Source: DASYPQ01 sp036006425
GTDB taxonomy: Bacteria > Planctomycetota > UBA1135 > GCA-002686595
NCBI GenBank assembly: GCA_036006425.1
Contig: DASYPQ010000003.1
Coordinates: forward strand, 124,001-188,000
Direction: 5' to 3'
DNA length: 64,000 nucleotides
Part shown: positions 16,611 through 25,594 of the stretch, one piece after another
How the letters are laid out: each line of letters starts with the position of its first letter
How positions within the stretch are numbered: position 1 is the first letter of the stretch
Translations under genes and position numbers: made by a program
The notes under the pieces: model-generated
The model's input: the letters and a program-made list of their open reading frames with translations, nothing else
Told to the model about the DNA's origin: nothing
Database searches by the model: none

Positions 16611-17657
16611 AGCGCGCTCCACGCGGCGGCGCGCGCGCTGCGAGAGTCGCTCCCAGGGCTCCGGCAGCGCGCCTCCGCTCCGCTCGCGCGCGCGCTCGAA
16701 CCAGGCCAGGGACTCGCGCGGGTCGCGCGCTTCGAGCCACGCCCGCGCCAGCGCGCGCGCGCGCGGAGCGGCCGGCCCCTCGAGCGCACCGCCTCCCGCA
16801 CGGGTCTCGACGAGCGTCCGCGCGAGGTGCGCGGCGAGCGTCACGAGCGACAGCACGTCGTCGCGATTGTGGCGGAACACGCCCTCGAGCTCGTGCGGCC
16901 GCCCGTGGAGGAAGTCGAACCAGGCCGCGGGCGCGAGCGCGCCGGGGAGATCGTCGTGCCGCACGACGCCGCACAGCTCGCGCTCGAGCGTCCGCAGGCG
17001 CGCGTCGTCGAATCCGTCGCCGATGCGCGGACGGTAGAGGCGCCGCAGCGGATGGTAGAGGTCGAGGTGCGGCCTCCCGGCGAACGGCGGCGCGATTCCG
17101 TGGAGCCGCATCTTGTCCTCGAGCCGGTGTCGATCGAACGACTTCCCGAAGAACGAGACGACCGCGGCGGCGCTCGCGATCTTCTCGGCGACGACGGCGA
17201 GGAGCGCGCGCTCGGCTGCGGGCTCGGCCAGGAATCCCTGCCACACGACGAACTTCGACGAACCGGATTCGCTCGCCTCGAAGCTCCCGAGGCCGACGAG
17301 GAACACCCACGTGCCGGCCCCGCCCGAGAGCCCGCTCGTCTCCGTGTCGAGGAACAGCGCCTTCTCGAGATCGACGCCGGCGAGCGCGGGATCGCGCGTG
17401 AGGAGGGCCGATGCGCGGGAGTCCGCGCCCAGCGCTTCGGCGAGGCGCCACGTGCCGTGGGAGGAGTCCGCGTCGATGACCGTGCAGCGCGCGAGCACGG
17501 AGCCCGCGCACTCGAGGACGAGATCCGCCGGGAGCTCGGCGCGCGCCGCCGCGCCGCGTGCGCGCAGGCGCGCCTGGACGTCGCTCGCGGCCGCGGTCTC
17601 GCCGAGGCGGCCTGCGAGGAGCCGCGCGAGCTTGGAGCGCACGTCGCCGGGGCTCAA
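16599..17657 (-). CDS. mrfB: MrfB/YprB-like exonuclease with RNase H-like domain
   Basis: A 352-residue metal-dependent exonuclease of the YprB family. The RNase H-like core has ALFLDTETSGLSGGAGTWVFLVG (Asp104 and Glu106 bind metal) and HNRDDVLSLVTLA near its end. A helical, TPR-like tail (ARAWLEARDPRESLAWFERARE) follows. In Bacillus subtilis the homologue MrfB works with the helicase MrfA to excise mitomycin C adducts. Here the gene overlaps the MrfA-like gene by four bases with a TTG start (TTGA); a GTG five codons later is the alternative. The 3' end overlaps purN on the other strand. Confidence 0.85.
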   Translation of the reverse strand: MSPGDVRSKLARLLAGRLGETAAASDVQARLRARGAAARAELPADLVLECAGSVLARCTVIDADSSHGTWRLAEALGADSRASALLTRDPALAGVDLEKALFLDTETSGLSGGAGTWVFLVGLGSFEASESGSSKFVVWQGFLAEPAAERALLAVVAEKIASAAAVVSFFGKSFDRHRLEDKMRLHGIAPPFAGRPHLDLYHPLRRLYRPRIGDGFDDARLRTLERELCGVVRHDDLPGALAPAAWFDFLHGRPHELEGVFRHNRDDVLSLVTLAAHLARTLVETRAGGGALEGPAAPRARALARAWLEARDPRESLAWFERARERSGGALPEPWERLSQRARRRVERASAP

Positions 17658-20044
17658 GGCGCCTCCGCGCGGAATTCCGGGCCCGCAGCGAGGTGCGCGA
17701 GCACGGCGCGCGCGGTCTCCTTGCCGAGCGAGCCGACTTCCTCCGTCGGGCCGACGCACGCCGGGCAGCCGCGCTCGCACGCGCAGTGCGCGACGACCTC
17801 GAGGGCCGCCGCGAAGAGCGCGCGATGTCCCTGGAACAGGAGCTCCGAGAGACCGACGCCACCGCGCACGGCGTCGTACAGGAAGATCGCGGGGCGCCGG
17901 AAGTGCGGCGAGCGCACCTGGGCGGAGACGCCGAGGTCGAGCGGCTGGCAGCGCAGGAGGAGCGGCGCGACGCGCCGCAGGAGTCCCGCGACGCCGTGCC
18001 ACGCGGCACCCCGATCGCCGGCGGAGAGCTCGAGATCCGCGGCGGTCGCGTCCGAGATCGTGAGCACGAACGCCTCGGTGTCGAGCTCCTCCGGGGGCAG
18101 GTGGATGTCCTCGGCGCCGACGTTCTCGCGCGTGTAGTAGCGGATCTTCTTGTACTGGGTCGCGAGCGTGGTCACGTGGACCTCGCCGCGCCAGACCGAA
18201 GCGTCCTCCGCGCCGTCCGAGCGCGTCCGCATGCGGCGCTCCTCGAGGCGCAGGACGCGCACCTCCGTGTCGACTTCGGCTTCCGTGAAGTAGTCCGTGT
18301 CGACCTTGCGGACGTACGCGCGGCGGTTCTTGTGGTCGAAGCGCTCGACGATCCACGTCTCGCCTTCGACCTGGTAGATCGCTCCGTCGTGCACGGTCGT
18401 CAGCGACGCGGCGCGGTCGATCTCGCCGATCGCCTTCCGCGTCGCCGCGTCGAGGACGAGCACGTTGTCCGGCTCCTCGCCGTCGAGCGACACGTCCTGC
18501 GCCGGATACGCGTCCGCCATCCAGAACCACGTGTCGTCCCGGCGCTGCAGGAGGTGCGCGTCGTCGGCGAGGTAGTCGAGGATCGGCCGCGTCGCGGCGA
18601 CGGAGCCGAAGCTCGGGTCGTCGAGGGCATCTGCGCTCCCGCCCGCCGCGCGGAACGGGAGCTCGAAGGCTGCGCACTTCACCTGGTCCGACAGGATCAC
18701 GAGGTTGTCGGCGTCGAGACCGATCCGTTCCTTGGGCGTGCCGAACAGGTAGTCGGGATGGCGCGCGAGGTACTGGTCGACCGGCTCCGAGCGCGCGATC
18801 TGGATGACGAGGCTCGCGCCGCCGCGCCGGCCGACGCGGCCCGCGCGCTGCCAGAACGAGGCCTGCGAGCCGGGATAGCCGACGAGGACGGCGACGTCGA
18901 GCGCGCCGATGTCGATGCCGAGCTCGAGCGCGTTCGTCGAGACGACGACTTTCACCGCCCCGGAGCGCAGTCCCTCCTCGATCTCGCGCCGCAGGTTCGG
19001 GAGATAGCCGCCGCGGTAGCCGCGGATCTCCTCCGGTTTCAGCCCGATCGCGTCCGCACCTTCCTTCAGGTACCGCGTCAGCACCTCGACCGCCGTCCGC
19101 CGCCTGCAGAAGAAGATCGTCTGATGATCGCGGCCGCACAAGAGCGGCGCGAGCTCGCGCGCCTCCTCGAGCGCGTTCGCGCGGAGTCCGGCGACGGCGT
19201 TGACCATCGGCGGGTTGTAGACGCCGAAGATGCGCGGACCGGCGGGCGATGCGTCCTCGTGGACGACCTCGACGTCGCGCCCGAGCAGGCGACGCGCGTG
19301 GCTCGCGGGCTCCGCGAGCGTCGCCGAGCACAGGACGAAGCGCGGATCGCTCCCGTAGTGGCGCGCGATGCGGACGAGGCGGCGCAGGACGTTCGCGACG
19401 CTCGAGCCGAAGACGCCGCCGAGCGTGTGCACCTCGTCGACGACGACGTAGCGGAGGTCGCGGAAGAGCTCGGACCACTTGGCGTGGTTCGGGAGGATCC
19501 CGGCGTGGAGCATCCACGGATTCGTGAGCACGAGATGGCCGCGGTCGCGCAGCGTGCGGCGCACGGGCGGCGGCGTGTCGCCGTCGTACGTGAACGCGTG
19601 CCAGGGCTCGCCAAGCGCCTCGACCTGCGCGCACAACGCCGCTGACTGGTCCTGCGAGAGCGCCTTCGTCGGGAAGAGGAACAAGGAGCGCGCGCCGCCG
19701 TTCGAGTCGAGGAGCGCCTGCAGGACCGGGAGCGTGTAGCACAGCGTCTTGCCCGAGGCCGTCGGCGTCGACACGAGGACGTCGCGGCCGGCCAGCGCCG
19801 CGGAGACCGCGCGCGCCTGGTGCTCGTACAGCTCGTGGATGCCGCGCGCGCGGCAGAGATCGACGAGGCGCGGCGAGAGCCCGCGCGGGAACTCTTCGGT
19901 GCGCGCGGGACGCGGCGGGATCGCGTGCCAGCGCTGGAAGCACGGACCGAAACGCGGGTGCGCGCGGAGCGCGTCGGCGATCGCGAGGACGCCGCTCACG
20001 CCCTTCACGGCCTTCGGCGTTCGAGTCGTCTGGCCCGGCTGCAT
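17654..20044 (-). CDS. mrfA: MrfA/YprA-like DEAD/DEAH helicase with C-terminal DUF1998-type zinc domain
   Basis: A 796-residue superfamily 2 helicase. Motifs seen are the Q-like YEHQARAV, Walker A STPTASGKT (92-100), DEVH (203-206), CSATLAEP, and motifs V/VI in STNALELGIDIG and QRAGRVGRRGG. The C-terminus has the Cys cluster HCACERGCPACVGP (Cys754, 756, 760, 763), as in MrfA, where it forms a metal site. With the downstream nuclease it matches the MrfAB mitomycin repair pair, known as a UvrA-independent excision route. A promoter-like sequence lies upstream. SOS control cannot be judged. Confidence 0.88.
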   Translation of the reverse strand: MQPGQTTRTPKAVKGVSGVLAIADALRAHPRFGPCFQRWHAIPPRPARTEEFPRGLSPRLVDLCRARGIHELYEHQARAVSAALAGRDVLVSTPTASGKTLCYTLPVLQALLDSNGGARSLFLFPTKALSQDQSAALCAQVEALGEPWHAFTYDGDTPPPVRRTLRDRGHLVLTNPWMLHAGILPNHAKWSELFRDLRYVVVDEVHTLGGVFGSSVANVLRRLVRIARHYGSDPRFVLCSATLAEPASHARRLLGRDVEVVHEDASPAGPRIFGVYNPPMVNAVAGLRANALEEARELAPLLCGRDHQTIFFCRRRTAVEVLTRYLKEGADAIGLKPEEIRGYRGGYLPNLRREIEEGLRSGAVKVVVSTNALELGIDIGALDVAVLVGYPGSQASFWQRAGRVGRRGGASLVIQIARSEPVDQYLARHPDYLFGTPKERIGLDADNLVILSDQVKCAAFELPFRAAGGSADALDDPSFGSVAATRPILDYLADDAHLLQRRDDTWFWMADAYPAQDVSLDGEEPDNVLVLDAATRKAIGEIDRAASLTTVHDGAIYQVEGETWIVERFDHKNRRAYVRKVDTDYFTEAEVDTEVRVLRLEERRMRTRSDGAEDASVWRGEVHVTTLATQYKKIRYYTRENVGAEDIHLPPEELDTEAFVLTISDATAADLELSAGDRGAAWHGVAGLLRRVAPLLLRCQPLDLGVSAQVRSPHFRRPAIFLYDAVRGGVGLSELLFQGHRALFAAALEVVAHCACERGCPACVGPTEEVGSLGKETARAVLAHLAAGPEFRAEAP

Positions 20045-20073
20045 TCCGTGGGATCCCGCGATCGGTTAGGGGG

Positions 20074-20102
20074 ACGTTAGGGGTCCCGGCGACCGAACGC
20101 AA
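20074..20102 (-). promoter_or_regulatory. Candidate promoter of mrfAB
   Basis: Minus-strand TTGCGT (20102-20097) and TAACGT (20079-20074) are spaced by 17 bases in the 66-base gap ahead of the helicase gene, leaving a leader of about 23 bases. A near-copy of the -10 region (CCCCTAACG, CCCCTAACC) follows directly. Confidence 0.5.
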
Positions 20103-20110
20103 GCACGGAA

Positions 20111-21904
20111 CTAGTGGGCCTGCAGGATCTTCATCAGGCGCTCGTGGAGCCCCTGGTCCTTGAGGACCGACCGGCGACCGCCGCGGTCGACCTCGGCCTT
20201 CTCCCCCTCCGCGGCGCCCGGCGCGAGGCCGATCGTGTACGTCGTCGACGTGCCCGCGAGGTTCTTGAGCGTCACCTCGATCGGCTGCTCGAGTGGAGCG
20301 AGCCCGTTCGTCCCGAGATGCCTCGTCGCGCGCACGATCATGAGCGCATCGAGCACGTCGCGGAGCTCGCGCGCTTCGAACGGGACATCCGGTGGCGTCC
20401 ACAGGCCCTTCGTTCCGTGCACGTAGCGCTTCGTGACGCCCGCGCCGGCGAGTTCGAGCTCGGCCTGCTCGATCTCCGTCAGCTCGACGACGAGGAGGCT
20501 CAGGAGACCGTCCATCGGCGTCTTCAGCACGTCGAGGATCTCCGGATCGACGATGCCGGCGATCGAGTCGCCCGAGCGCTGGAACCGCACCGCGCGGCCT
20601 TTCTCCGCCGTCGCCGCGTCGGCGCCGATCCTGCCGCCGGCGCGCTGGTCGCCCGCCTGCACGACGATCGTCCCGCGCACTTCCGTCTCGGCGAGCGTCT
20701 CGCCGGGGAGGAACTTCCCGATCGTGATCTTCGCGACGCGACCGAGCAGGTCCTCCACGCGGTGCGCGTCGGCGGGCGCCCCGGGCGTGAACGCGGCGTC
20801 CGCCGCGGGCCGCTCGGAGACCATCCACGGCTTCGCGGGAGGCCCGGTGGTCTTCTCGTGCCAGAGCCGCAGCTCGCGTCCGTCGAGCGCGAGCGACAGG
20901 CCGTCGACGGCCGCGGTCGGCAGACGCGTGAGGTTCGGATCGATCAGGAGCTCGACTTCGGTGTCGAAGTACTCGACCGGCGCCGGGTCGACGATCCAGA
21001 CCGTCGGTTCGCCCTCGAGGATGCAGTGCCATTCGCCGCCGACGAAGTGCTCGGTGCGGCCGAACCGCAGGACGAGCGTCCGCGCGGACACCGTGGAGAG
21101 GGTCAGCGTCATCTCCGGCGGATCGAGCCCGAAATCGGAGAGCAGGCGCTTCCCGAAGTCGGCGAAGTTGCCCCCGTGCAGCGCGCAGATCCCCTGCACG
21201 TAGAGCCCGGCCGCCTGCGGATCGAGCGGAGCCGTCACGGGCGCCGTCGCGCGCCAGACGCCGTCGTCGAGCAACGCGTCGAACCGGAGGTCGGCGGCCT
21301 TCGTCCCGGGCGTGCGCACGAGGCTCCCGGTGCGGTGGATCTCGACGACCTCGTCGGGCGCGAGCCGGGTGATGTCCCGGCTCATGTAGCCCTCGAGCGA
21401 GCGGTTGAGCGCCGTGTCGATGTCCCGCCACGTGCGCAGCACGCGCCCGTTCGCGCGCACGAAGAGGTGCGCGCCGTCGAGATCGAGCGCTCCGACGTCG
21501 ACGCGCGTCCGCTGCGGCTTGCCGTCGACGTCGACCTCCATCTGGAGGATGACGCGCGGAGGCTCGAGGTGCAGCTCCTTCGGGTTCGCCTGCGCCTCGG
21601 GCACGACGGGCGCGCGGCGGTCGATCAGGAGGTCGTAGAGATGGCCGACGACGTTCTGGTCGGCCGCGAAGTCCATCGGCTCGACCATCCGCCAGCGGCC
21701 GCGCGCGTCGCGCTCGAACGCGAGGTGCAGATTGCGCTCGAGATTCTCGACGAGGAACCGCTTCACGCGCGCCGGATCGACGCCCTCGAACAGGCGCACG
21801 TCCTCGTCCTTCTTCGCCTGCTCCTCGTGCCGCACTTCGCGCCACGCGAAATAGCCGAGGCCCGCGACGAGGATGGCGAGCAGCAGGAGCGTCGCGCGGT
21901 TCAC
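20111..21904 (-). CDS. DUF4340 domain-containing protein
   Basis: A 597-residue protein with one N-terminal transmembrane segment (ATLLLLAILVAGLGYFAW) and a long extracytoplasmic part with two to three beta-rich repeats of the DUF4340 type (VKRFLVENLERNLHLAF..., DEVVEIHRTGSLVRT..., EIEQAELELAGAGV...). DUF4340 proteins commonly follow GldG-type ABC genes, as here. Role unknown; it is probably a periplasmic partner of the transporter. The GTG start overlaps the stop of the GldG-like gene. It is the last gene of the four-gene cassette. Confidence 0.85.
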   Translation of the reverse strand: MNRATLLLLAILVAGLGYFAWREVRHEEQAKKDEDVRLFEGVDPARVKRFLVENLERNLHLAFERDARGRWRMVEPMDFAADQNVVGHLYDLLIDRRAPVVPEAQANPKELHLEPPRVILQMEVDVDGKPQRTRVDVGALDLDGAHLFVRANGRVLRTWRDIDTALNRSLEGYMSRDITRLAPDEVVEIHRTGSLVRTPGTKAADLRFDALLDDGVWRATAPVTAPLDPQAAGLYVQGICALHGGNFADFGKRLLSDFGLDPPEMTLTLSTVSARTLVLRFGRTEHFVGGEWHCILEGEPTVWIVDPAPVEYFDTEVELLIDPNLTRLPTAAVDGLSLALDGRELRLWHEKTTGPPAKPWMVSERPAADAAFTPGAPADAHRVEDLLGRVAKITIGKFLPGETLAETEVRGTIVVQAGDQRAGGRIGADAATAEKGRAVRFQRSGDSIAGIVDPEILDVLKTPMDGLLSLLVVELTEIEQAELELAGAGVTKRYVHGTKGLWTPPDVPFEARELRDVLDALMIVRATRHLGTNGLAPLEQPIEVTLKNLAGTSTTYTIGLAPGAAEGEKAEVDRGGRRSVLKDQGLHERLMKILQAH

Positions 21905-23514
21905 GGGTTGCGTCTCCTGCGCCAGGTGAAGAGGCCGAGCGCAAGGCAGGCTCCCGGCAGCACGAACACGGTCCAGAGATGGACGTGCGCGAGGGCCGCG
22001 CCGGACGCGACGTCGAGACGGCGGCTCGGTCGACTCTTCGGCTCGACGTGCACGCGGTAGTCGCGCGCGACGGCCCAGTCGAAGCCGTTCAGGAGGAAGT
22101 CGCGGTTCACTTCGAGCGACGCGTTCGCGAACGCTCCGGCGGAACCGATCGCGAGGATCCTGGTCTCGGGCTGCGCGTCCTTCGCTCCGACGCGGCGCAC
22201 CTCGGCGGTGCGCGGCGGCCGGAACACGGCCGTCATCGCCATCGCGAACGGGCCGCGCGCCTCGTCCGGAGCGGGTTTCCAGTCGTGGCCCGCGGCGGTC
22301 GGGGGATTCGGGACGTCGCGCCAGGACGCGCTCTCGCTCGAGAGCAGCGTGAGCACGCTGCCGCCCGGAGGCGGAGTCGTCCGCTCGAGGCTCATCGCGT
22401 ACGGCGTTTCGACATAGCGGTCGGCGCGCTTCAACGACTCCGTCACGGGACTCATCGCGGACAAGCCGTCGCTCCCGATCCGGATCTCGCCGCACTGCGG
22501 GATCCCGTACAGCGGTTGGCCGAGCGTCGCGCGCGGCTCGGCGACGATGCCTTCCGTCGCGATCCGGATCCCCCACGGGACGAGCAGCGCGGGCAGCGTC
22601 CGATCGCCCTCGACGGCGGGCGGGCGGACGACGGTCGCGGGTGCTCCGACGAGACGCCCGCCGCTCTCGACGAACTCGCGCACCGCGTCGGCCTCGGCCT
22701 CGGTGAAGGGCTGCTCGGGCCCGATGACCGCGAGCACGGCACAGTCGTCGGGGACGCGCCCCCCGGCCTTCCCGGAGCTCCATCGATCGACCTTGAACCC
22801 GTCGCCCTCGAGGCTCTTGCGCAGATCGGAGAGGCCCCCGAGGCCCGGCTCGTCGAGGTCGCGCTCGCCGTGCCCGACGGAGAAGAGGACGGTCTGCGTG
22901 TCGCCGAGGCTGACCTTGAGCAGCGCGCTGACGAGCGCCTCTTCGGCGCGGAACGCGACGAGGCGCGCCGGGCGCGGGACCCCCTGCTCGCCGCGCGGAT
23001 CGCCCGGGTCGATGTCGGCGAGATCCCCGTGGACATGGAGCACGGCCTGCCGCGCGTCCATCGAGACGACGACGATCCCGCCCGGATCGACCTGTCGCAG
23101 CGCGAGCTCCTGGAGACGCGCCCGCGCCGCGTCGACGCCGATCTGGCTCGCGAGATCGTGCTGACGGAACGTGACGCGACCGGCCGAGGATTCGCGCAGC
23201 AGCACGAGCAGGCGCAGCGTGCGTTCCTGCGCCTCGTATCCGATCGCGCCGAGAGGACCGGGGAGCGGCGTGAAGAAGGCGTCGACGACGACGTCGCTCC
23301 GGAGCTTCTCGATGACGGCGTGCGACGCCGGACCGAGCGTGTTGTCCCGCGCGGCGGTCCAGTCGATGCGCGCGCGGAGTCCCGGACGCTCCGCGAGCCA
23401 CGTGAGGAGCAGCGCCGCGGCACCCGCGAGCAGCGCCGCGGCTCCCACCTGGAGGCCGATGCGCACGCGCAGCGCCGTGCCGGCGGCCTGCACTTTGGGA
23501 TCGGGCGCCGTCAT
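21901..23514 (-). CDS. GldG-family ABC transporter accessory protein
   Basis: A 537-residue protein with an N-terminal membrane anchor (residues about 19-42), a large extracytoplasmic region, and a C-terminal anchor (VHLWTVFVLPGACLALGLFTW) with a basic tail. The order matches the GldG/IFT52-like family: VVVDAFFTPLPGP, QTVLFSVGHGERDLDE, LRKSLEGDGFKVDRW and CAVLAVIGPEQPFTEAEADAVREFVESGGRL. In Bacteroidota GldG works with GldA and GldF in gliding; elsewhere the role is unknown. It overlaps its neighbours by 4 bases on each side. Confidence 0.88.
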   Translation of the reverse strand: MTAPDPKVQAAGTALRVRIGLQVGAAALLAGAAALLLTWLAERPGLRARIDWTAARDNTLGPASHAVIEKLRSDVVVDAFFTPLPGPLGAIGYEAQERTLRLLVLLRESSAGRVTFRQHDLASQIGVDAARARLQELALRQVDPGGIVVVSMDARQAVLHVHGDLADIDPGDPRGEQGVPRPARLVAFRAEEALVSALLKVSLGDTQTVLFSVGHGERDLDEPGLGGLSDLRKSLEGDGFKVDRWSSGKAGGRVPDDCAVLAVIGPEQPFTEAEADAVREFVESGGRLVGAPATVVRPPAVEGDRTLPALLVPWGIRIATEGIVAEPRATLGQPLYGIPQCGEIRIGSDGLSAMSPVTESLKRADRYVETPYAMSLERTTPPPGGSVLTLLSSESASWRDVPNPPTAAGHDWKPAPDEARGPFAMAMTAVFRPPRTAEVRRVGAKDAQPETRILAIGSAGAFANASLEVNRDFLLNGFDWAVARDYRVHVEPKSRPSRRLDVASGAALAHVHLWTVFVLPGACLALGLFTWRRRRNP

Positions 23515-24239
23515 CGCCAGCGTCGCCCCTCGACCGCGCGCACGGCCAGGAAGAGGAAGAGCCCGGTCCACGCCAGGAAGAACACCACGCGCGCGGTGTC
23601 GACCGCGCCGAGGAGGAACGAGCTCGACAGGTGATCGGTCAGGTCGAAGCGCGCCCCGAGGCGCTGGACCCAGGGAGCCGGGGAGAGCCGGGCGAGCTGC
23701 GGAGCGAGGACGAGGGCGAGGTCGAGCAGCACCGCGGAGAACGCGGCGACCATCGGCGTCGAGGTCAGCGCGCTCGCGAACGTGCCGATCGCGCAGAAGA
23801 GAGCCGACGCGAGGACGAGGCCGAGCCAGCCCGCGACGAGCGTCCCCGGATCGGGGGCGAGACCCTGCGCCGCGAGCACGCCGCCGTACACGAACACGGC
23901 CGCGGAGAGGATCGCGAAGAACGACGTCGCGGCGAGGAACTTCCCCGTGACGACGGCCGCGTCCGTCACCGGAGCCGTGAGCAGGTACTCGAGGAGCCCG
24001 GCGCGCGACTCCTCGCTGATCATCCGCATCGTGACGAGCGGGGCGGCGAGGATCGCGATGTAGAAGGAGACGACGAAGGCGTAGCGCGTCGCCACGTCGA
24101 CGTCGCCGCTGGACGCCGCGAGCTCGCCGACGAAGAGCCGCCCGTCGAGCAGCAGCGCGAGACACAGGAGCGTCCACGCGAGCGGACCGAAGAAGAGCGC
24201 CGACAGCTCGCGCCGCCAGATCGCGAAGAGGCCGCTCAC
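23511..24239 (-). CDS. ABC-2 type permease (GldF-like)
   Basis: A 242-residue integral membrane protein with six predicted spans. The cytoplasmic EESRAGLLEYLLTAPVTDAAVVTGKFLA stretch between spans 2 and 3 is the typical coupling segment of ABC-2 permeases such as GldF. The GTG start overlaps the ATPase stop (GTGA) and the stop overlaps the GldG-like start (ATGA). It forms the membrane channel of the cassette with the ATPase 24236-25300. Confidence 0.88.
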   Translation of the reverse strand: MSGLFAIWRRELSALFFGPLAWTLLCLALLLDGRLFVGELAASSGDVDVATRYAFVVSFYIAILAAPLVTMRMISEESRAGLLEYLLTAPVTDAAVVTGKFLAATSFFAILSAAVFVYGGVLAAQGLAPDPGTLVAGWLGLVLASALFCAIGTFASALTSTPMVAAFSAVLLDLALVLAPQLARLSPAPWVQRLGARFDLTDHLSSSFLLGAVDTARVVFFLAWTGLFLFLAVRAVEGRRWR

Positions 24240-25300
24240 GCCGACTGCCCGCTCCCGCCGCGCGGAGGCGGCGGGCGTTCGAACGGATTCAGCGTGACGA
24301 CCGGCGGTCGCGCCGCCGGTGCCGCGCCGGATGCCGCGGCCGCGGGCGCCGCACTCTGCGCGGCCGGCTCGAGGTCGAGGGTCAGCCGCGCGAAGACCTG
24401 CTCGAGCGTCGGACGCTGCCAAGAGAGCTCGCGCAACGCCCAGCCCGTGCGCGCGGCGATCGCGCCGACGTCCTCGCGGGAGTCGCCTTCGCCGTGGACC
24501 TCGAACACGTCGTGGATGCCGAGCTTGCCCCGGTGGAGCACTTCCCGGACGCCGTCGATCGCGCGGAGGAGGCGCAGCGCCTTCTCGAAGTCCGGCCCGA
24601 CGACGGCCTCGAGCCGGACGAAGCTCGCGCCCGCGAGCTTCGCGACGAGGTCCTGGGGCGCCCCGTCCGCCGCGATCCGGCCGCGGTGGATCACGAGCAC
24701 GCGGCGGCACGTCGCCTCGATCTCGGGGAGGATGTGCGAGGAGAGCAGGACGGTCCGGCGCTCCGCGAGCCCGCGCAGCAGCGCCCGGACCTCGATCCGC
24801 TGGAGCGGGTCGAGACCGCTCGTCGGTTCGTCGAGGATCAGCACGGCCGGGTCGGGGAGCAGCGCGACCGCGAGTGCGACGCGCTGCTTCAATCCGCGCG
24901 AGAGGCTCCCGATCAGGTCGCGAGCGCGGTCGCGCACGCCGACCTGGTCGAGCACCTCGGGGATGCGCTGCCGCCGGCGCGCGCGCGGCATCCGGTGCAG
25001 GCGCGCGTGGAAATCGAGCATCTCGACGACGCGGTGCTCGCGGTACAGCGGCACGCTCTCGGGCAGGTAGCCGATCCGGCGCCGCACCTCGAGGGACTGG
25101 CCCAAGACGTCGAACCCCGCGACGCTCGCGGAACCCGACGTCGCCGGGAGGTAGCCGGCGAGGATGCGCATCGCGGTCGTCTTGCCCGCCCCGTTCGGCC
25201 CGAGGAATCCGACGACCTCGCCTTGGCCGACCTCGAACGAGACGTCGTCGAGTGCGACGTGCGCGCCGAAGCGGCGCGTCAGATGAGAGACGCGGATCAC
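24236..25300 (-). CDS. ABC transporter ATP-binding protein (GldA-like)
   Basis: A 354-residue ABC ATPase. Walker A is GPNGAGKTT, the signature is SLSRGLKQRVALA, Walker B is VLILDEPTSGLD and the switch His is in SSHILPEIE. The last 120 residues contain a regulatory domain and a Pro/Gly-rich tail, longer than the usual 310-residue GldA. The GTG start lies 7 bases after a TAACCT -10 box, so the transcript should be leaderless. It heads the ATPase-permease-GldG-DUF4340 operon. The exported substrate is unknown. Confidence 0.9.
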   Translation of the reverse strand: MIRVSHLTRRFGAHVALDDVSFEVGQGEVVGFLGPNGAGKTTAMRILAGYLPATSGSASVAGFDVLGQSLEVRRRIGYLPESVPLYREHRVVEMLDFHARLHRMPRARRRQRIPEVLDQVGVRDRARDLIGSLSRGLKQRVALAVALLPDPAVLILDEPTSGLDPLQRIEVRALLRGLAERRTVLLSSHILPEIEATCRRVLVIHRGRIAADGAPQDLVAKLAGASFVRLEAVVGPDFEKALRLLRAIDGVREVLHRGKLGIHDVFEVHGEGDSREDVGAIAARTGWALRELSWQRPTLEQVFARLTLDLEPAAQSAAPAAAASGAAPAARPPVVTLNPFERPPPPRGGSGQSA

Positions 25301-25307
25301 GCCGCGG

Positions 25308-25336
25308 AGGTTAGCCCGGCACCTGGGGTGTCACAA
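25308..25336 (-). promoter_or_regulatory. Leaderless-type promoter of the GldA-like operon
   Basis: Minus-strand TTGTGA (25336-25331), 17 bases, TAACCT (25313-25308), then seven bases to the GTG at 25300. The geometry places the transcription start at the start codon. Confidence 0.55.
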
Positions 25337-25540
25337 CGAGCGCAGCGCGGCGCGGGCGAGCGGGAAGCGGGTACCGCCGGAGGGCACGACCTGGCAGACA
25401 TGATCCCCCCGGCGGACCCGGGTCGGTGCGTGGGGAAGCAAGGTGCGTGCCCCCCCGCGCGAACGTGGTACGAACGCGTCGCGCAGGCTCGAAACGCCTC
25501 GAGGCGGCACGCGTCGGGACGAGCGACGTCGTTGAAGTGC

Positions 25541-25569
25541 GCAAGCGCACGGCCGGGCCGTGCGCTTGC
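25541..25569 (-). terminator. Perfect hairpin downstream of dnaK
   Basis: Two 14-base arms, gcaagcgcacggcc (25541-25554) and its exact reverse complement (25556-25569), are separated by one base, 25 bases past the dnaK stop. There is no T run on the dnaK strand, so it would be a GC-rich terminator or an mRNA-stabilising 3' structure. The rest of the gap (25301-25540) shows only the ABC promoter. Confidence 0.6.
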
Positions 25570-25594
25570 TGCTCGCAGGGCCTGAGTCCGCGGC

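Noticed and set aside
16599..21944. 1781-codon open frame on the minus strand
   Set aside because: Only the last 352 codons are real (the MrfB-like nuclease). The remainder is an alternate frame of the helicase and DUF4340 genes.
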